A stretch of 64,000 bases of DNA from SELP01 sp035969385 (GCF_035969385.1 NZ_JAYKKJ010000002.1:62001-126000); one strand, 5' to 3'; counted from the stretch's first letter, positions 42,853-52,071 are shown. The notes: generated from the letters alone by a model not told the origin. Numbers and translations: made by a program.

Positions 42853-45348
42853 TCAGAGCGACCGTTCGATTTCTTCCCGTTCGAAGATTTCGATCACGTC
42901 GCCCGGGCGGATGTCGTCGTAGTTTTCGAACGCCATCCCGCATTCCTGGCCCGAGATGACTTCCTTCACCTCGTCCTTGAAGCGCTTGAGCGTCTTCAGC
43001 GTGCCTTCGTGGATCACCACGTCGTCGCGCAGCAGGCGGACACCGGCGGACCGGCGGGCGACCCCTTCGGTGACCAGACAGCCCGCAACCTTGCCGACGC
43101 CGGACACCTTGAAGACCTCTTTGATCGACGCATAGCCGATGAAGTTTTCGCGGATTTCGGCGGACAGCAGGCCGGACGCGGCCGCTTTCACATCGTCCAC
43201 AAGGTCATAGATGACCGAGTAGTAGCGGATCTCGACGCCCTTTTGGTTGGCGGCGTTCCGCGCAGGCGCGTTGGCCCGGACGTTAAAGCCGATGACCGGC
43301 GCACCCGATGCTTCGGCAAGGCCGATATCGGTTTCGGTGATCGCGCCCACACCATAGTGCAGCACGCGCACGCGCACCTCGTCGTTGCCGATCTTTTCCA
43401 TCGCCTGAACGATCGCCTCGGCGGACCCCTGAACGTCGGCCTTCACCACGATGGGCAGTTCGGACACGTTCTTGTCGTCCTTGGCCTTCTGCATCAGCTG
43501 TTCAAGGGTGGTCGCGGCACCGGCGGCGGCACGCTTGTCCTTGGCAGCCTGCTGGCGATAGTCGGCGATTTCACGGGCCTGCGCCTCGGTGTCGACAACG
43601 TTCAGAACGTCGCCGGCCTCGGGCGTGCCGTTAAGACCCAGAACCTCGACCGGAACAGACGGGCCGGCTTCTTTCACGCGGTCGCCACGGTCGTTGATCA
43701 GCGCACGGACCTTGCCCCACTGTTCGCCCACGACAAAGATGTCGCCCTGACGCAGCGTGCCGTTCTCGACCAGAACGGTCGCGACCGGGCCACGGCCCAC
43801 GTCAAGCTGTGCTTCGATCACGGCGCCCTTGGCGGACCGTTCGGGGTTGGCCTTCAGTTCAAGGATTTCCGCCTGAAGCGCGATGGCTTCCAGCAGTTCG
43901 TCCAGACCCTTGCCGGTGACAGCAGACACCTCGACGTCCTGCACATCGCCGGACATCTTTTCGACCACGACTTCGTGCATCAGAAGGTCGGTGCGGACCT
44001 TATCGGGGTTCGCGCTTTCCTTGTCGCACTTGTTGATCGCGATGATCATCGGGACCTTGGCGGCCTTGGCGTGGTTGATCGCTTCGATGGTCTGCGGCAT
44101 CACCGCGTCATCGGCAGCGACAACCAGAACCACGATATCGGTCACCTGCGCGCCACGGGCCCGCATCGACGTGAACGCCGCGTGACCCGGGGTATCAAGG
44201 AAGGTCAGCACGGCGCCACCATCGGTGGTGACCTGATAGGCGCCGATATGCTGGGTGATTCCACCCGCTTCGCCCGCGGTCACATTCGCATTCCGGATCG
44301 CATCCAGAAGCGAGGTTTTCCCGTGGTCAACGTGGCCCATGATTGTAATGACCGGCGGACGCGACTGAAGGTCTTCGGCCTTGTCCTCGACCGTGTCGAT
44401 CACGTCTTCGACGTCGGCATCGGACACGCGAACGATACGATGGCCGAATTCCTCGATGATCAATTCGGCGGTATCCGCGTCGATGGTCTGGTTCTGGGTC
44501 GCCATGATGCCGTTCTGCATCAGCGCCTTGACCACATCAGCCACACGTTCGGCCATCCGGTTGGCAAGTTCGCCAACCACGATCGCCTCGGGCACCTGAA
44601 CGTCGCGCACGACCTTTTCGCGCTCGACCTGCTGGCCCATGGCCTTCTGGCGGGCACGTTCCTGTTTGCGCTTCATCGACGCAAGTGACCGCTGGCGGCC
44701 GCCTTCGCCAGACAGCGCCTGGTTCAAAGTCAGCTTGCCAGACCGGCGACCTTCGTCTTCACGGCCCGGCTTGGCCCGGTTCGCCTTGTTCGCATCACCT
44801 CGGTCGCGTTCGCGGTCGGGTTTGCGGGCACCGGCGGACGGACGCGGACCACCGGCGGCGGCATCGTCACCAGCGGCGGGGACGTTTTGCGCGGCAGCGG
44901 CGGCCTTGCGGGCGGTTTCCTCGGCCTTGAGCTTCTTGCGCTCTTCTTCTTCGGCCTTCTGGCGCGCACGTTCTTCACGCTCGCGATCCTCCCGCTCCTT
45001 GGCTTCAACCTCGGCGCGGCGGCGTTCGCGTTCTTCGGCACGGGCCTTTTCTTCGGCCTCGCGCTTGGCGGCTTCCTCAGCCTCGCGGGCCTTGGCCATC
45101 GCAAGCGCCTTCATCCGGCGTTCAAGCTCCGCATCCGAAATCCCGGCGGGCCGCTTGGACGGATCGCCCTTTACAGGCGAGGAGGACGCGCCCGCAGCCC
45201 CGGCGGCACCCGGCTTGGGCACCACCACGCGCTTGCGCTTGGTTTCCACCACGACGTTCTTGGTCCGGCCATGGCTAAAGCTTTGCTTCACATTGGAAGG
45301 CCGCGAGCCACCGAGACCCAGAGTCTTTTTGCCGTCGTTATCGCTCAT
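42853..45348 (-). CDS. infB: Translation initiation factor IF-2
   Basis: IF-2 brings fMet-tRNA to the 30S subunit. The 831-aa protein starts with the IF-2 N-terminal motif (DNDGKKTLGLGGSRPS), followed by a long charged Ala/Glu/Arg/Lys helix (about residues 75-195). The GTPase domain has ITIMGHVDHGKTSLLDAIR, DTPGHAAFTSMRARG and AINKCDK, and domains II-IV are present. Its start overlaps the YlxR-type gene by four bases. A strong terminator follows. Confidence 0.97.
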   Translation of the reverse strand: MSDNDGKKTLGLGGSRPSNVKQSFSHGRTKNVVVETKRKRVVVPKPGAAGAAGASSSPVKGDPSKRPAGISDAELERRMKALAMAKAREAEEAAKREAEEKARAEERERRRAEVEAKEREDREREERARQKAEEEERKKLKAEETARKAAAAAQNVPAAGDDAAAGGPRPSAGARKPDRERDRGDANKANRAKPGREDEGRRSGKLTLNQALSGEGGRQRSLASMKRKQERARQKAMGQQVEREKVVRDVQVPEAIVVGELANRMAERVADVVKALMQNGIMATQNQTIDADTAELIIEEFGHRIVRVSDADVEDVIDTVEDKAEDLQSRPPVITIMGHVDHGKTSLLDAIRNANVTAGEAGGITQHIGAYQVTTDGGAVLTFLDTPGHAAFTSMRARGAQVTDIVVLVVAADDAVMPQTIEAINHAKAAKVPMIIAINKCDKESANPDKVRTDLLMHEVVVEKMSGDVQDVEVSAVTGKGLDELLEAIALQAEILELKANPERSAKGAVIEAQLDVGRGPVATVLVENGTLRQGDIFVVGEQWGKVRALINDRGDRVKEAGPSVPVEVLGLNGTPEAGDVLNVVDTEAQAREIADYRQQAAKDKRAAAGAATTLEQLMQKAKDDKNVSELPIVVKADVQGSAEAIVQAMEKIGNDEVRVRVLHYGVGAITETDIGLAEASGAPVIGFNVRANAPARNAANQKGVEIRYYSVIYDLVDDVKAAASGLLSAEIRENFIGYASIKEVFKVSGVGKVAGCLVTEGVARRSAGVRLLRDDVVIHEGTLKTLKRFKDEVKEVISGQECGMAFENYDDIRPGDVIEIFEREEIERSL

Positions 45349-45980
45349 TTAGCTACTTTTTCCTTTCCGGCAGCCGCTTTGCCGCCGTCTTCTTCGCGCA
45401 TGCCCTTAAGCTTCAGGGCTTCCTCTACAACACGGTTGCTGAGTCCGCCAGTCGCGAGCGCGCCATGTATCACACTTTGGCGCCCAAATGCCAAACCCAA
45501 TTCCTCAGCCGTCAAACAGCCGAAATAGCGAGCGCCTTCGGGGGTCCAGAGCTTAGCCTTGCCACGCTCGGACCCGTTGGAGGCCTGCAAGAGGACACGC
45601 ACTTGCGCGCCACCTGCCAGCCAACCTTTCACCTTCTCGAAACCGCAAACCGCGAGTCCGGCCTTGCGGGCCATCGCAATCAGGTCAACCACCCGGCGGG
45701 CAAGCTGCCGCTCGACCTCTTCGACCAGCCCATCGGGCACGGTCACGGGCTGTTTCGCGGACCGGGAAAACTGGCCTTTGCCCGCCTTCCCGATGGTTTC
45801 GCGATTTGCTGTGACCCACATGCCCCGCCCCGGAAGCTTTTCCAGGATATCGGGCACGACCTGCCCATCGGGGCCGATCACGAAACGGATCAACCCCGTC
45901 TTGGGCTGGACCTCACCGGTGACGATACACCGGCGTTCGGTCTCTTCGGACCGGTCCTTGTTGTGGCCACCACGCGCCAT
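45345..45980 (-). CDS. YlxR-type RNA-binding protein (DUF448 plus L7Ae-like)
   Basis: The 211-aa protein fuses an N-terminal YlxR domain (RRCIVTGEVQPKTGLIRFVIGPDG, LPGRGMWVTANRETI) to an L7Ae/L30e-like domain (ARRVVDLIAMARKAGLAVCGFEKV). It lies between nusA and infB, the standard place. The role is not settled. YlxR proteins are thought to bind RNA or nucleoid targets, and the L7Ae part suggests kink-turn RNA binding. It overlaps infB by four bases. Confidence 0.9.
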   Translation of the reverse strand: MARGGHNKDRSEETERRCIVTGEVQPKTGLIRFVIGPDGQVVPDILEKLPGRGMWVTANRETIGKAGKGQFSRSAKQPVTVPDGLVEEVERQLARRVVDLIAMARKAGLAVCGFEKVKGWLAGGAQVRVLLQASNGSERGKAKLWTPEGARYFGCLTAEELGLAFGRQSVIHGALATGGLSNRVVEEALKLKGMREEDGGKAAAGKEKVAK

Positions 45981-46004
45981 TGCGGTTCATACCAAGGCCT
46001 GAGA

Positions 46005-47621
46005 TCAGGCCTCGGCCCCTTCTTCGGTTTCGCCGTCTTCGGCGTCTTCATCCGCCACAAGATCGGCCGGATCGACCCAACCCAGCATAACGCGGGCGGT
46101 CATGATCAGGTCCTGCGCCTCTTCAAGGCTCAGGTCGAACTTCTCGAGCAGGCCATCGTCCTTGACCCGTTCGCCGTCGATGGTGGTCCAGCCACCGGCC
46201 AGCTCCCAGTCGGCGCAAGTTGCGAAGTCTTCCAGCGTCTTCACGCCGTCCTCGGCCAGCGCCTCGACCATCTGCGGGGTCAGGCCCTCGAAGTTCACAA
46301 GGCTGTCTTCCACGCCCAGTTCGCGGGCATGTTCCAGCGCCTTGCGGTTCTGCGCATCAAGATAATCGCGGGCGCGGGCCTGCAATTCTCCGGCAGTGCC
46401 TTCGTCCACGCCATCAATGACCAGAAGCTCGTCCACTTCGACATAGGCCACTTCCTCAAGCGAGGTGAAGCCTTCGGCAACCAGAAGCTGGGCAAAGAAT
46501 TCGTCCAGATCGAGGGTTTCCATGAACAGCTTGGTGCGTTCTTCGAATTCCTTCTGACGGCGGGCCGATTCTTCTTCCTCGGTCATGATATCGATGTCGA
46601 GGTTGGTCAGCTGCGAGGCAAGGCGCACGTTCTGACCGCGGCGGCCAATGGCCAGCGACAGCTGCTCTTCGGGAACGACGACCTCAATCTTGCCGGCCTC
46701 TTCGTCCAGAACCACCTTGGAAACCTCGGCGGGCTGAAGCGCGTTCACAAGGAAGGTCGGCATGTCTTCATTCCACGGAATGATGTCGATCTTTTCGCCC
46801 TGAAGCTCGTTCACAACGGCCTGAACACGGCTACCGCGCATACCAACGCAAGCACCGACCGGGTCGATGGAGTTGTCATAGGACACAACAGCGATCTTGG
46901 CGCGGCTGCCCGGATCACGGGCCACGGCCTTGATCTCGATGATGCCTTCGTAGATTTCCGGCACTTCCATCTTGAACAGCTCGGCCATGAATTCCGGTGC
47001 GGTCCGCGACAGGAATACCTGCGGGCCGCGGGGCTCGCGGCGCACGTCCTTGATGTAGCAGCGGATACGGTCGTTCGGGCGATAGCTTTCGCGGCCGATC
47101 TTCTCGTTCCGGCGCAGAACGCCTTCGCCCGGGTTCAGGTCAACGATGACGTTGCCGTATTCCTCGCGCTTGACGAGCGCGTTGATGATTGTGCCGGCGC
47201 GGTCCTTGAACTCTTCGTATTGCTTGTCCCGCTCGGCTTCGCGGACCTTCTGAAGGATCACCTGCTTGGCCGACTGCGCCGCGATCCGACCCAGTTCGAC
47301 GGGCGGCACTTCCTCGGTAAAGGTATCCCCGACCTGCGGGTTGTCCATATACTGCTTGGCCTGTTCGACGGTGAATTCAGCCTGGTAGTTTTCCAGATCC
47401 TCATCGGCCACGACGGTGCGGACGCGGGTAAATGTCGCCTTGCCGGTCTTGCGGTCGATGGACACGCGGATGTCCATCTCGCTGCCGTAGCGGGACTTTG
47501 CCGCGCGGGCGAGGGACTCTTCCATCGCCTCGACCACCAGGTTGGGGTCGATCATCTTTTCGCGGGCCACGGCCTCTGCGGTTTGCAGCAGTTCAAGCTG
47601 GTTGGCGGATGTGATTGCCAT
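46005..47621 (-). CDS. nusA: Transcription termination/antitermination factor NusA
   Basis: NusA binds RNA polymerase and controls pausing, termination and antitermination. The 538-aa protein has the NusA N-terminal domain (LLQTAEAVAREKMIDPNLVVEAMEE), an S1 domain, the two KH domains with VGACVGMRGSRVQAVVNEL and LAIGRRGQNVRLASQL, and a C-terminal region with two helical repeats and an acidic tail (DEDAEDGETEEGAEA). It starts five bases downstream of the rimP stop. Confidence 0.97.
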   Translation of the reverse strand: MAITSANQLELLQTAEAVAREKMIDPNLVVEAMEESLARAAKSRYGSEMDIRVSIDRKTGKATFTRVRTVVADEDLENYQAEFTVEQAKQYMDNPQVGDTFTEEVPPVELGRIAAQSAKQVILQKVREAERDKQYEEFKDRAGTIINALVKREEYGNVIVDLNPGEGVLRRNEKIGRESYRPNDRIRCYIKDVRREPRGPQVFLSRTAPEFMAELFKMEVPEIYEGIIEIKAVARDPGSRAKIAVVSYDNSIDPVGACVGMRGSRVQAVVNELQGEKIDIIPWNEDMPTFLVNALQPAEVSKVVLDEEAGKIEVVVPEEQLSLAIGRRGQNVRLASQLTNLDIDIMTEEEESARRQKEFEERTKLFMETLDLDEFFAQLLVAEGFTSLEEVAYVEVDELLVIDGVDEGTAGELQARARDYLDAQNRKALEHARELGVEDSLVNFEGLTPQMVEALAEDGVKTLEDFATCADWELAGGWTTIDGERVKDDGLLEKFDLSLEEAQDLIMTARVMLGWVDPADLVADEDAEDGETEEGAEA

Positions 47622-47626
47622 GGGTC

Positions 47627-48211
47627 TTACTCCTCGTCCCCATCAATGATGGTCTCAACTTCGTCAAACTGGGCCTCGTCGATCTGGCCCGCATCCTTGC
47701 GCCCGCGCAGAACGTCGCGGATCAATTCGTCTGTCAGCACAAGCTTGGCATCGGACAGCCAGTCGAATTTCAGCCCGATGGTCAGCTCTTCGCCTCCTTC
47801 TTCGATGGTGATCAGAACCTCGTCCTCTTCGGTCCCGGCAAGGATGCCTTTGAACCGGCGGCGGCCGTCGATCATCTCGGTCGTTTCGATCTTGGCGACA
47901 TAGCCGTCCCACAGACCGAAATCCTTCAGCCGGGTCAGGGGCCGGTCGATGCCGGGGCTGGACACTTCCAGCGTATAGGCGTCGACGATCGGATCTTCGA
48001 CATCCAGAACGGCGGAAATCGCCGTTGAAATCTGGGCACAGTCATCCACTTCTATGGTGCCGTCAGGGCGCTGCGCCATCACTTGCAGCGTGGCGCTTTT
48101 GCCGGTCATCAGGCGCACGCGCACAAGTTCATACCCCATGTCTTCGATCACGGGGGCGATGATTTCGGCGATGCGGCGGTCAATGGCCGCGCGGGCGATC
48201 AGGTCGTTCAT
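47627..48211 (-). CDS. rimP: Ribosome maturation factor RimP
   Basis: RimP helps assemble the 30S subunit. The 194-aa protein has the family start ARAAIDRRIAEIIAPVIEDMGYELVRVRL, the DVEDPIVDAYTLEVSSPGIDRPLTRLKDF signature and the SH3-like C-terminal domain. ATG 48211 was chosen at the start of the family homology. The same frame stays open upstream through the leader hairpin. It opens the rimP-nusA-ylxR-infB operon. Confidence 0.95.
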   Translation of the reverse strand: MNDLIARAAIDRRIAEIIAPVIEDMGYELVRVRLMTGKSATLQVMAQRPDGTIEVDDCAQISTAISAVLDVEDPIVDAYTLEVSSPGIDRPLTRLKDFGLWDGYVAKIETTEMIDGRRRFKGILAGTEEDEVLITIEEGGEELTIGLKFDWLSDAKLVLTDELIRDVLRGRKDAGQIDEAQFDEVETIIDGDEE

Positions 48212-48244
48212 GTCATCCAGACGTCTGTTGCAGGCACCGGCCAC

Positions 48245-48267
48245 AAAAAAACGGGCCAGCGGCCCGT
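48245..48267 (-). terminator. Intrinsic-terminator hairpin in the rimP leader (possible attenuator)
   Basis: On the minus strand ACGGGCC-GCT-GGCCCGT is followed by an uninterrupted run of six more T residues, a textbook terminator. It lies 33 bp upstream of the rimP start, about 55 bases inside the transcript predicted from the promoter at 48323-48351. Alternatively it ends transcripts of the gene at 48368-48913. Confidence 0.75.
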
Positions 48268-48322
48268 CGATGTTTCCCGGTGGAGCCTTGGGTTTGGACG
48301 CCAAAGCACCGCTGTTGCAAGC

Positions 48323-48351
48323 CATATAGACCCGGCCCCGCGAGTCTGCAA
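48323..48351 (-). promoter_or_regulatory. Sigma-70-type promoter for the rimP operon
   Basis: On the minus strand TTGCAG (48351-48346) and TATATG (48328-48323) are separated by exactly 17 bases. They lie just beyond the stop of the upstream gene, with a predicted start near 48316. Confidence 0.6.
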
Positions 48352-48367
48352 GCCGCAATCGTCGCGG

Positions 48368-48913
48368 TTAAAGACCCAGCATCTGGTGAAGTTCGGCAAG
48401 CGCCGCAGGCGACAGGTCGCGCCCATCCGTCAGCACGGCAAGGCTTTGCTGCATCATACCTTGCGCGCCCTGCGCATCGGCCAAAGCACCGTTGTAGGCT
48501 AACGCCGCGGCGGAAACGGCAGCTTCGTAGCCGCCATTGGGATAGGCGGCGGCAATCTGGGCGTCGGTCAAAGTCGCAAGTTGTTGATACTGGTCATAGA
48601 GCGTCTGAGCGGTTTCAAGCGACGTCGCCGCCTCCAGGTAGGATTGGCGATAGGCGTTCAACTTTGCAGGCATCGAATTGCCCGCGGGGTTCGCGGCATT
48701 GTTCCGCGCCGCATTTGCGCCGCGCAATTCGCGTGCGGTCTGGCCACGCCCGTTGTTGCTGTTGGCGTTGTTGTTGCGGTTTCCGTTTCCGTTGCCGTTC
48801 CCATTTCCATTGCCCGCTTCAACCACAGACGGCACGGCAAGGTTCACGGCGGCACCCGACGCGACGCACAGCATGGCGACAAGAAGTGGTTTGATGATTG
48901 ACGGCGCAGACAT
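48368..48913 (-). CDS. Exported hypothetical protein with Gly-Asn repeats
   Basis: I do not recognise a function. The 181-aa product has a hydrophobic signal (IIKPLLVAMLCVASGAAVNLAV), then six Gly-Asn dipeptides and an Asn-rich low-complexity stretch (about residues 34-60). A helical Ala/Gln-rich domain follows (SYLEAATSLETAQTLYDQYQQLATLTDAQIAAAYPNGGYEAA). The repeat is encoded by six related hexamers at 48779-48814, a place where copy number could change by slippage. ATG 48913 is preferred to an upstream in-frame ATG because the signal begins there. Confidence 0.7.
   Translation of the reverse strand: MSAPSIIKPLLVAMLCVASGAAVNLAVPSVVEAGNGNGNGNGNGNRNNNANSNNGRGQTARELRGANAARNNAANPAGNSMPAKLNAYRQSYLEAATSLETAQTLYDQYQQLATLTDAQIAAAYPNGGYEAAVSAAALAYNGALADAQGAQGMMQQSLAVLTDGRDLSPAALAELHQMLGL
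48779..48814 (-). repeat. Hexamer repeat encoding (Gly-Asn)6
   Basis: Six consecutive hexamers of the form GGN-AAY on the minus strand encode Gly-Asn units in the exported protein. The units differ in third positions, so the tract is partly diverged. Confidence 0.7.
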
Positions 48914-49021
48914 GGCAGCTCTGGTCCCGAAACGAATCCTGATCTTCAGGATGGGCGACAAAGATGGTTCAATCACAACGTGAATTGGGCCTTTTCAGGG
49001 CGGCCCATTTCCCGGTCGGAC

Positions 49022-49993
49022 TCAATGCCTGGCAATCTGCTGCATTGTTCGCAAAAGTTGGTCACTGATCCCAGGTTCAGACAATGCGTGGCCCGCGCGA
49101 CCGACCATGTGCAAACGGGCATTGGGCCAGCGGCGGGCCAGTTCATGGGCCGAAACGGGGGGGCAAATCATGTCATATCGGCCCTGCACGATGACGCCGG
49201 GAATATGGCTGATCCGATCCATGTTCGACAGGATCTGCTGGTCTGGCGACAGAAAGCCACCATTGTGGAAATAGTGGCATTCCAGCCGGGCAAAGGCGCG
49301 CGCATAGTCGGCCGGCGCTTCCCCACCGACCCCGTCGCTCGCCATCGAGGCAAGCGCATTTTCCCATTGAACCCATGCCCTCGCGAATCGGATTTCGGTC
49401 ATCCTGTCCTGCCCGAACAGCCGTCGATGGTAGGCAGCGATCATATTGCCGCGCTCTGCTTCGGGGATCTGGTTTTCGAAACGGTCCCATAGGTCCGGCC
49501 AGAACCGCCCAGCGCCGCCGCCATAGAACCAGTCCAGTTCCGGCTGCGTCATCAGGAAGACGCCACGCAACACAAGTGCGGCCACCCTGTCGGGATGGGC
49601 CTGCGCGTAAACCAGCGCCAGCGTCGCCCCCCAGCTTCCGCCAAAAGCAATCCATTGGTCGATCCCCAATGTTTCGCGGATCAGCTCGATATCGGCGACA
49701 AGATGCCAGGTGGTGTTCGCCTCGACGACCGCATGGGGCCGCGACCGGCCGCATCCGCGCTGGTCAAACAGGATGACGCGATACACCTCCGGGTCGAAAT
49801 ACCGGCGCATGGCAGGGCTACACCCCCCGCCGGGCCCACCGTGCAAGACCACCACCGGGCGCCCGTTTGGATTGCCACATTGTTCAACATAGACGGTATG
49901 CCCATCACCAACGTCCAGCATTCGCTGGTCGAACGGTTCGATATGGGGATAAAGATGCGTCACCCTGCGGCTTTGACCACTGATCCTGTCCAT
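49022..49993 (-). CDS. pip: Proline iminopeptidase
   Basis: This S33-family alpha/beta hydrolase removes N-terminal proline from peptides. The 323-aa protein has the oxyanion segment VVLHGGPGGGCSPAMRRYFDP, the nucleophile elbow FGGSWGATLALVYAQAHP with the catalytic Ser, VQGRYDMICPP carrying the Asp, and GRAGHALSEPG carrying the His. ATG 49993 with AGGT upstream was chosen over a much longer in-frame extension that would run antisense through ubiG. The two genes are divergent. Confidence 0.93.
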   Translation of the reverse strand: MDRISGQSRRVTHLYPHIEPFDQRMLDVGDGHTVYVEQCGNPNGRPVVVLHGGPGGGCSPAMRRYFDPEVYRVILFDQRGCGRSRPHAVVEANTTWHLVADIELIRETLGIDQWIAFGGSWGATLALVYAQAHPDRVAALVLRGVFLMTQPELDWFYGGGAGRFWPDLWDRFENQIPEAERGNMIAAYHRRLFGQDRMTEIRFARAWVQWENALASMASDGVGGEAPADYARAFARLECHYFHNGGFLSPDQQILSNMDRISHIPGVIVQGRYDMICPPVSAHELARRWPNARLHMVGRAGHALSEPGISDQLLRTMQQIARH

Positions 49994-50044
49994 GATTGAC
50001 CTATATAGCCGATGAACCCAACACGCCATCACCCGGACCAGAAA

Positions 50045-50794
50045 ATGACCGAAACAGCCCAGACCAACACGGTAGACCCCGCCGAGATTTCGAAATTCGA
50101 GGCGATGGCCGCCGAATGGTGGGATTTGAACGGGAAATTCAAGCCGCTGCATATGATGAACCCGGTTCGGCTCGATTACATCACCCGGCAGATCGCGGCA
50201 GAGTTCGGGCGCGACCTGTCCGCCAACCGCCCGTTCGAAGGGCTGCGCCTTCTGGACATCGGCTGTGGTGGCGGGCTGTTGTGCGAACCCATGGCGCGGC
50301 TGGGCGCAACCGTTGTCGGCGCGGACGCGGCGGAACGTAATATCCCGGTGGCCCGCATTCACGCCGAACAGTCGGGGCTGGACATCGATTACCGCCACAC
50401 CACGGCAGAAGCGATGGCAGAGGCGGGCGAGCAGTTCGATGTGGTGCTGAACATGGAAGTGGTCGAACATGTCGCCGATCCGCTGGCGTATCTGACAGCC
50501 TGCCGGATGTTGCTGAAACCCGGCGGCCTGCACCTGTGTTCCACGATCAACCGCAACCCGAAAAGCTATGCCATGGCGATCGTGGGCGCCGAATACGTCA
50601 TGCGATGGTTGCCGAAAGGCACCCATGACTGGGCCAAGTTCATCACCCCGGACGAATTATTCGACCTGTTGACGCGGGCCGGCCTGACCCCGGTGGACCG
50701 CAAGGGTTATGTCTTCAACCCGATCCTGTGGAGCTGGAGCATCTCGGAAAAAGACCTGTCGGTGAACTATGTCACCGCCAGTGTGAAGCCCTAG
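50045..50794 (+). CDS. ubiG: Ubiquinone biosynthesis O-methyltransferase UbiG
   Basis: UbiG performs both O-methylations in ubiquinone synthesis. The 249-aa protein has ISKFEAMAAEWWDLNGKFKPLHMMNPVRLDYI, SAM motif I LLDIGCGGGLLCEPMARLGA, and the VVEHVADPLAYLTACRMLLKPGG region. ATG 50045 was preferred. An in-frame ATG at 50012 adds 11 residues but lacks a ribosome-binding site. Its TAG stop shares the palindrome CTAG at 50791-50794 with the stop of the convergent MarR gene. Confidence 0.95.
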   Translation: MTETAQTNTVDPAEISKFEAMAAEWWDLNGKFKPLHMMNPVRLDYITRQIAAEFGRDLSANRPFEGLRLLDIGCGGGLLCEPMARLGATVVGADAAERNIPVARIHAEQSGLDIDYRHTTAEAMAEAGEQFDVVLNMEVVEHVADPLAYLTACRMLLKPGGLHLCSTINRNPKSYAMAIVGAEYVMRWLPKGTHDWAKFITPDELFDLLTRAGLTPVDRKGYVFNPILWSWSISEKDLSVNYVTASVKP

Positions 50795-51234
50795 TCCTCC
50801 GCCGACAGCTTCAGTCGCAATTCCCGCAGGACCGGCAGGGCTGAGCGGACTTTTTCTGCGCCGATCTTGTCCACCACCTCGGCAATGACCGGGGTGATCG
50901 CCGCAAGCGCTGCATCCCGGGCCGCCAAGCCCGCCGGGCTGATCGACACCAGCTTGCGCCGGGCGTCTTCCCAATCCGGGCGGACGTGGACCCAACCCGC
51001 CCATTCCAGTTTGGTCAGGGTATTGGTCATCGCGCCGCGGGTCAGGTGAAAGCTCCGGGCCAGCTGCGCAGGGGTCTTTTCCCCGCCCGCATGGGCCAAT
51101 TGATTCAAGACCGAGAAATGCGACAGCTCCATCCCTTTGGGAAGAACCTTGGCCACTGCCATGCGGGCAAGCTGATCCACCGTCAGAATTTCACTGAACA
51201 GGGATACGGCAAGGTTTTCGTTCTGGGCATTCAT
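50791..51234 (-). CDS. MarR-family transcriptional regulator
   Basis: The 147-aa protein has the MarR winged-helix pattern: LSHFSVLNQLAHAGGEKTPAQLARSFHLTRGAMTNTLTKLEWAGWVHVRPDWEDARRKLVSISPAG, shown here for its HTH and beta-wing. The ligand and targets are unknown. It starts six bases after the nitrilase-type gene on the same strand, so it may regulate or be co-expressed with the nitrilase-grx pair. Confidence 0.88.
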   Translation of the reverse strand: MNAQNENLAVSLFSEILTVDQLARMAVAKVLPKGMELSHFSVLNQLAHAGGEKTPAQLARSFHLTRGAMTNTLTKLEWAGWVHVRPDWEDARRKLVSISPAGLAARDAALAAITPVIAEVVDKIGAEKVRSALPVLRELRLKLSAED

Positions 51235-51240
51235 TGGCGA

Positions 51241-52071
51241 TCAGGGGCCTTCAAATGGGCGGTCGTTGAACAGCGAGGGAACCCGCCCCCGTGCTTTTGC
51301 CACCTCTTCAAGGTCAATATCAACCGTGACGACCCCCGGCTCTGTTCCGCCGTCGGCCAGAAGCTCGCCCCAAGGGGCAACGGCAAGACTATGGCCATAG
51401 GTCCGCCGGGTGGGTCCGACTGTCTTTGGATGGGTGCCGGTTTGCGCCGCCGCCAACACGAAACAGCCGGTCTCAATCGCGCGTGCCCGCAAGAGCGGTT
51501 CCCAATGCGCCGCGCCGGTGACGGGCGAGAATGCCGCCGGTGCGGTCAGGATCATTGCCCCCGCCTTGGCCAACGCCCGGTGCAGATGCGGAAACCGCAG
51601 GTCATAGCAGACGGTCAGTCCGACCTTGCCAAACTCTGTATCAGTCACCACGGCCCGATCCCCCGGCCGATATCCGGCGGATTCACGGAACGTTTCTTCC
51701 GGCGTCACATCCACGTCGAACATATGGATCTTGTCATAGCGGGCGCGAACGGACCCATCGGGGGCAATCAGGAAGGATCGGTTTGCAAAACGCCCATCGG
51801 CGTCCCCGGTCTTCAACCCGAGCGATCCAATGGACAGCCAGACGCCCAGCGCCGCAGCCTCCGCTCGCAGACCGGCAAGGGTGATATCCGCCTCTTCCGT
51901 CTGCAAGACCCCGGCCTGCCAGTCCCGGTCAAGTGACACGCAATTGGTCACTTCCGGCGTCAGGATAAAGGTCGCACCCCGCGCCGCAGCCTCCCGAACC
52001 ATACCGATGGTCCGGGGCAGGTTCGCGGCGGGATCATCCCCCGAACACAACTGAAGAAGCGCGGCCCTCAC
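51241..52071 (-). CDS. Nitrilase-superfamily carbon-nitrogen hydrolase
   Basis: The 276-aa protein has the full Glu-Lys-Cys triad of the superfamily: FILTPEVTN, RYDKIHMFDVD and VGLTVCYDLRFPHLHRAL. The closest characterised group, from memory, is the Nit1/Nit2 branch that hydrolyses deaminated glutathione or omega-amides. The glutaredoxin gene, whose stop overlaps its start by four bases, would suit a glutathione-related role. The exact substrate is not determined by the sequence. Confidence 0.9.
   Translation of the reverse strand: MRAALLQLCSGDDPAANLPRTIGMVREAAARGATFILTPEVTNCVSLDRDWQAGVLQTEEADITLAGLRAEAAALGVWLSIGSLGLKTGDADGRFANRSFLIAPDGSVRARYDKIHMFDVDVTPEETFRESAGYRPGDRAVVTDTEFGKVGLTVCYDLRFPHLHRALAKAGAMILTAPAAFSPVTGAAHWEPLLRARAIETGCFVLAAAQTGTHPKTVGPTRRTYGHSLAVAPWGELLADGGTEPGVVTVDIDLEEVAKARGRVPSLFNDRPFEGP

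Noticed and set aside
45465..47903. 812-codon plus-strand frame opposite nusA and the YlxR gene
   Set aside because: It spans two conserved minus-strand genes in antisense, and its composition reflects their codons.
48212..48367. A tRNA gene in front of rimP, as metY in E. coli
   Set aside because: No acceptor-stem pairing or T-loop sequence was found. The structure present is a simple terminator hairpin.
48779..48814. CRISPR-like repeat
   Set aside because: The units are six-base, contiguous and in frame within a coding gene, without spacers.
49994..50626. N-terminal extension of proline iminopeptidase to 534 residues
   Set aside because: The extra codons run antisense through ubiG, and the family homology and the AGGT site place the start at 49993.
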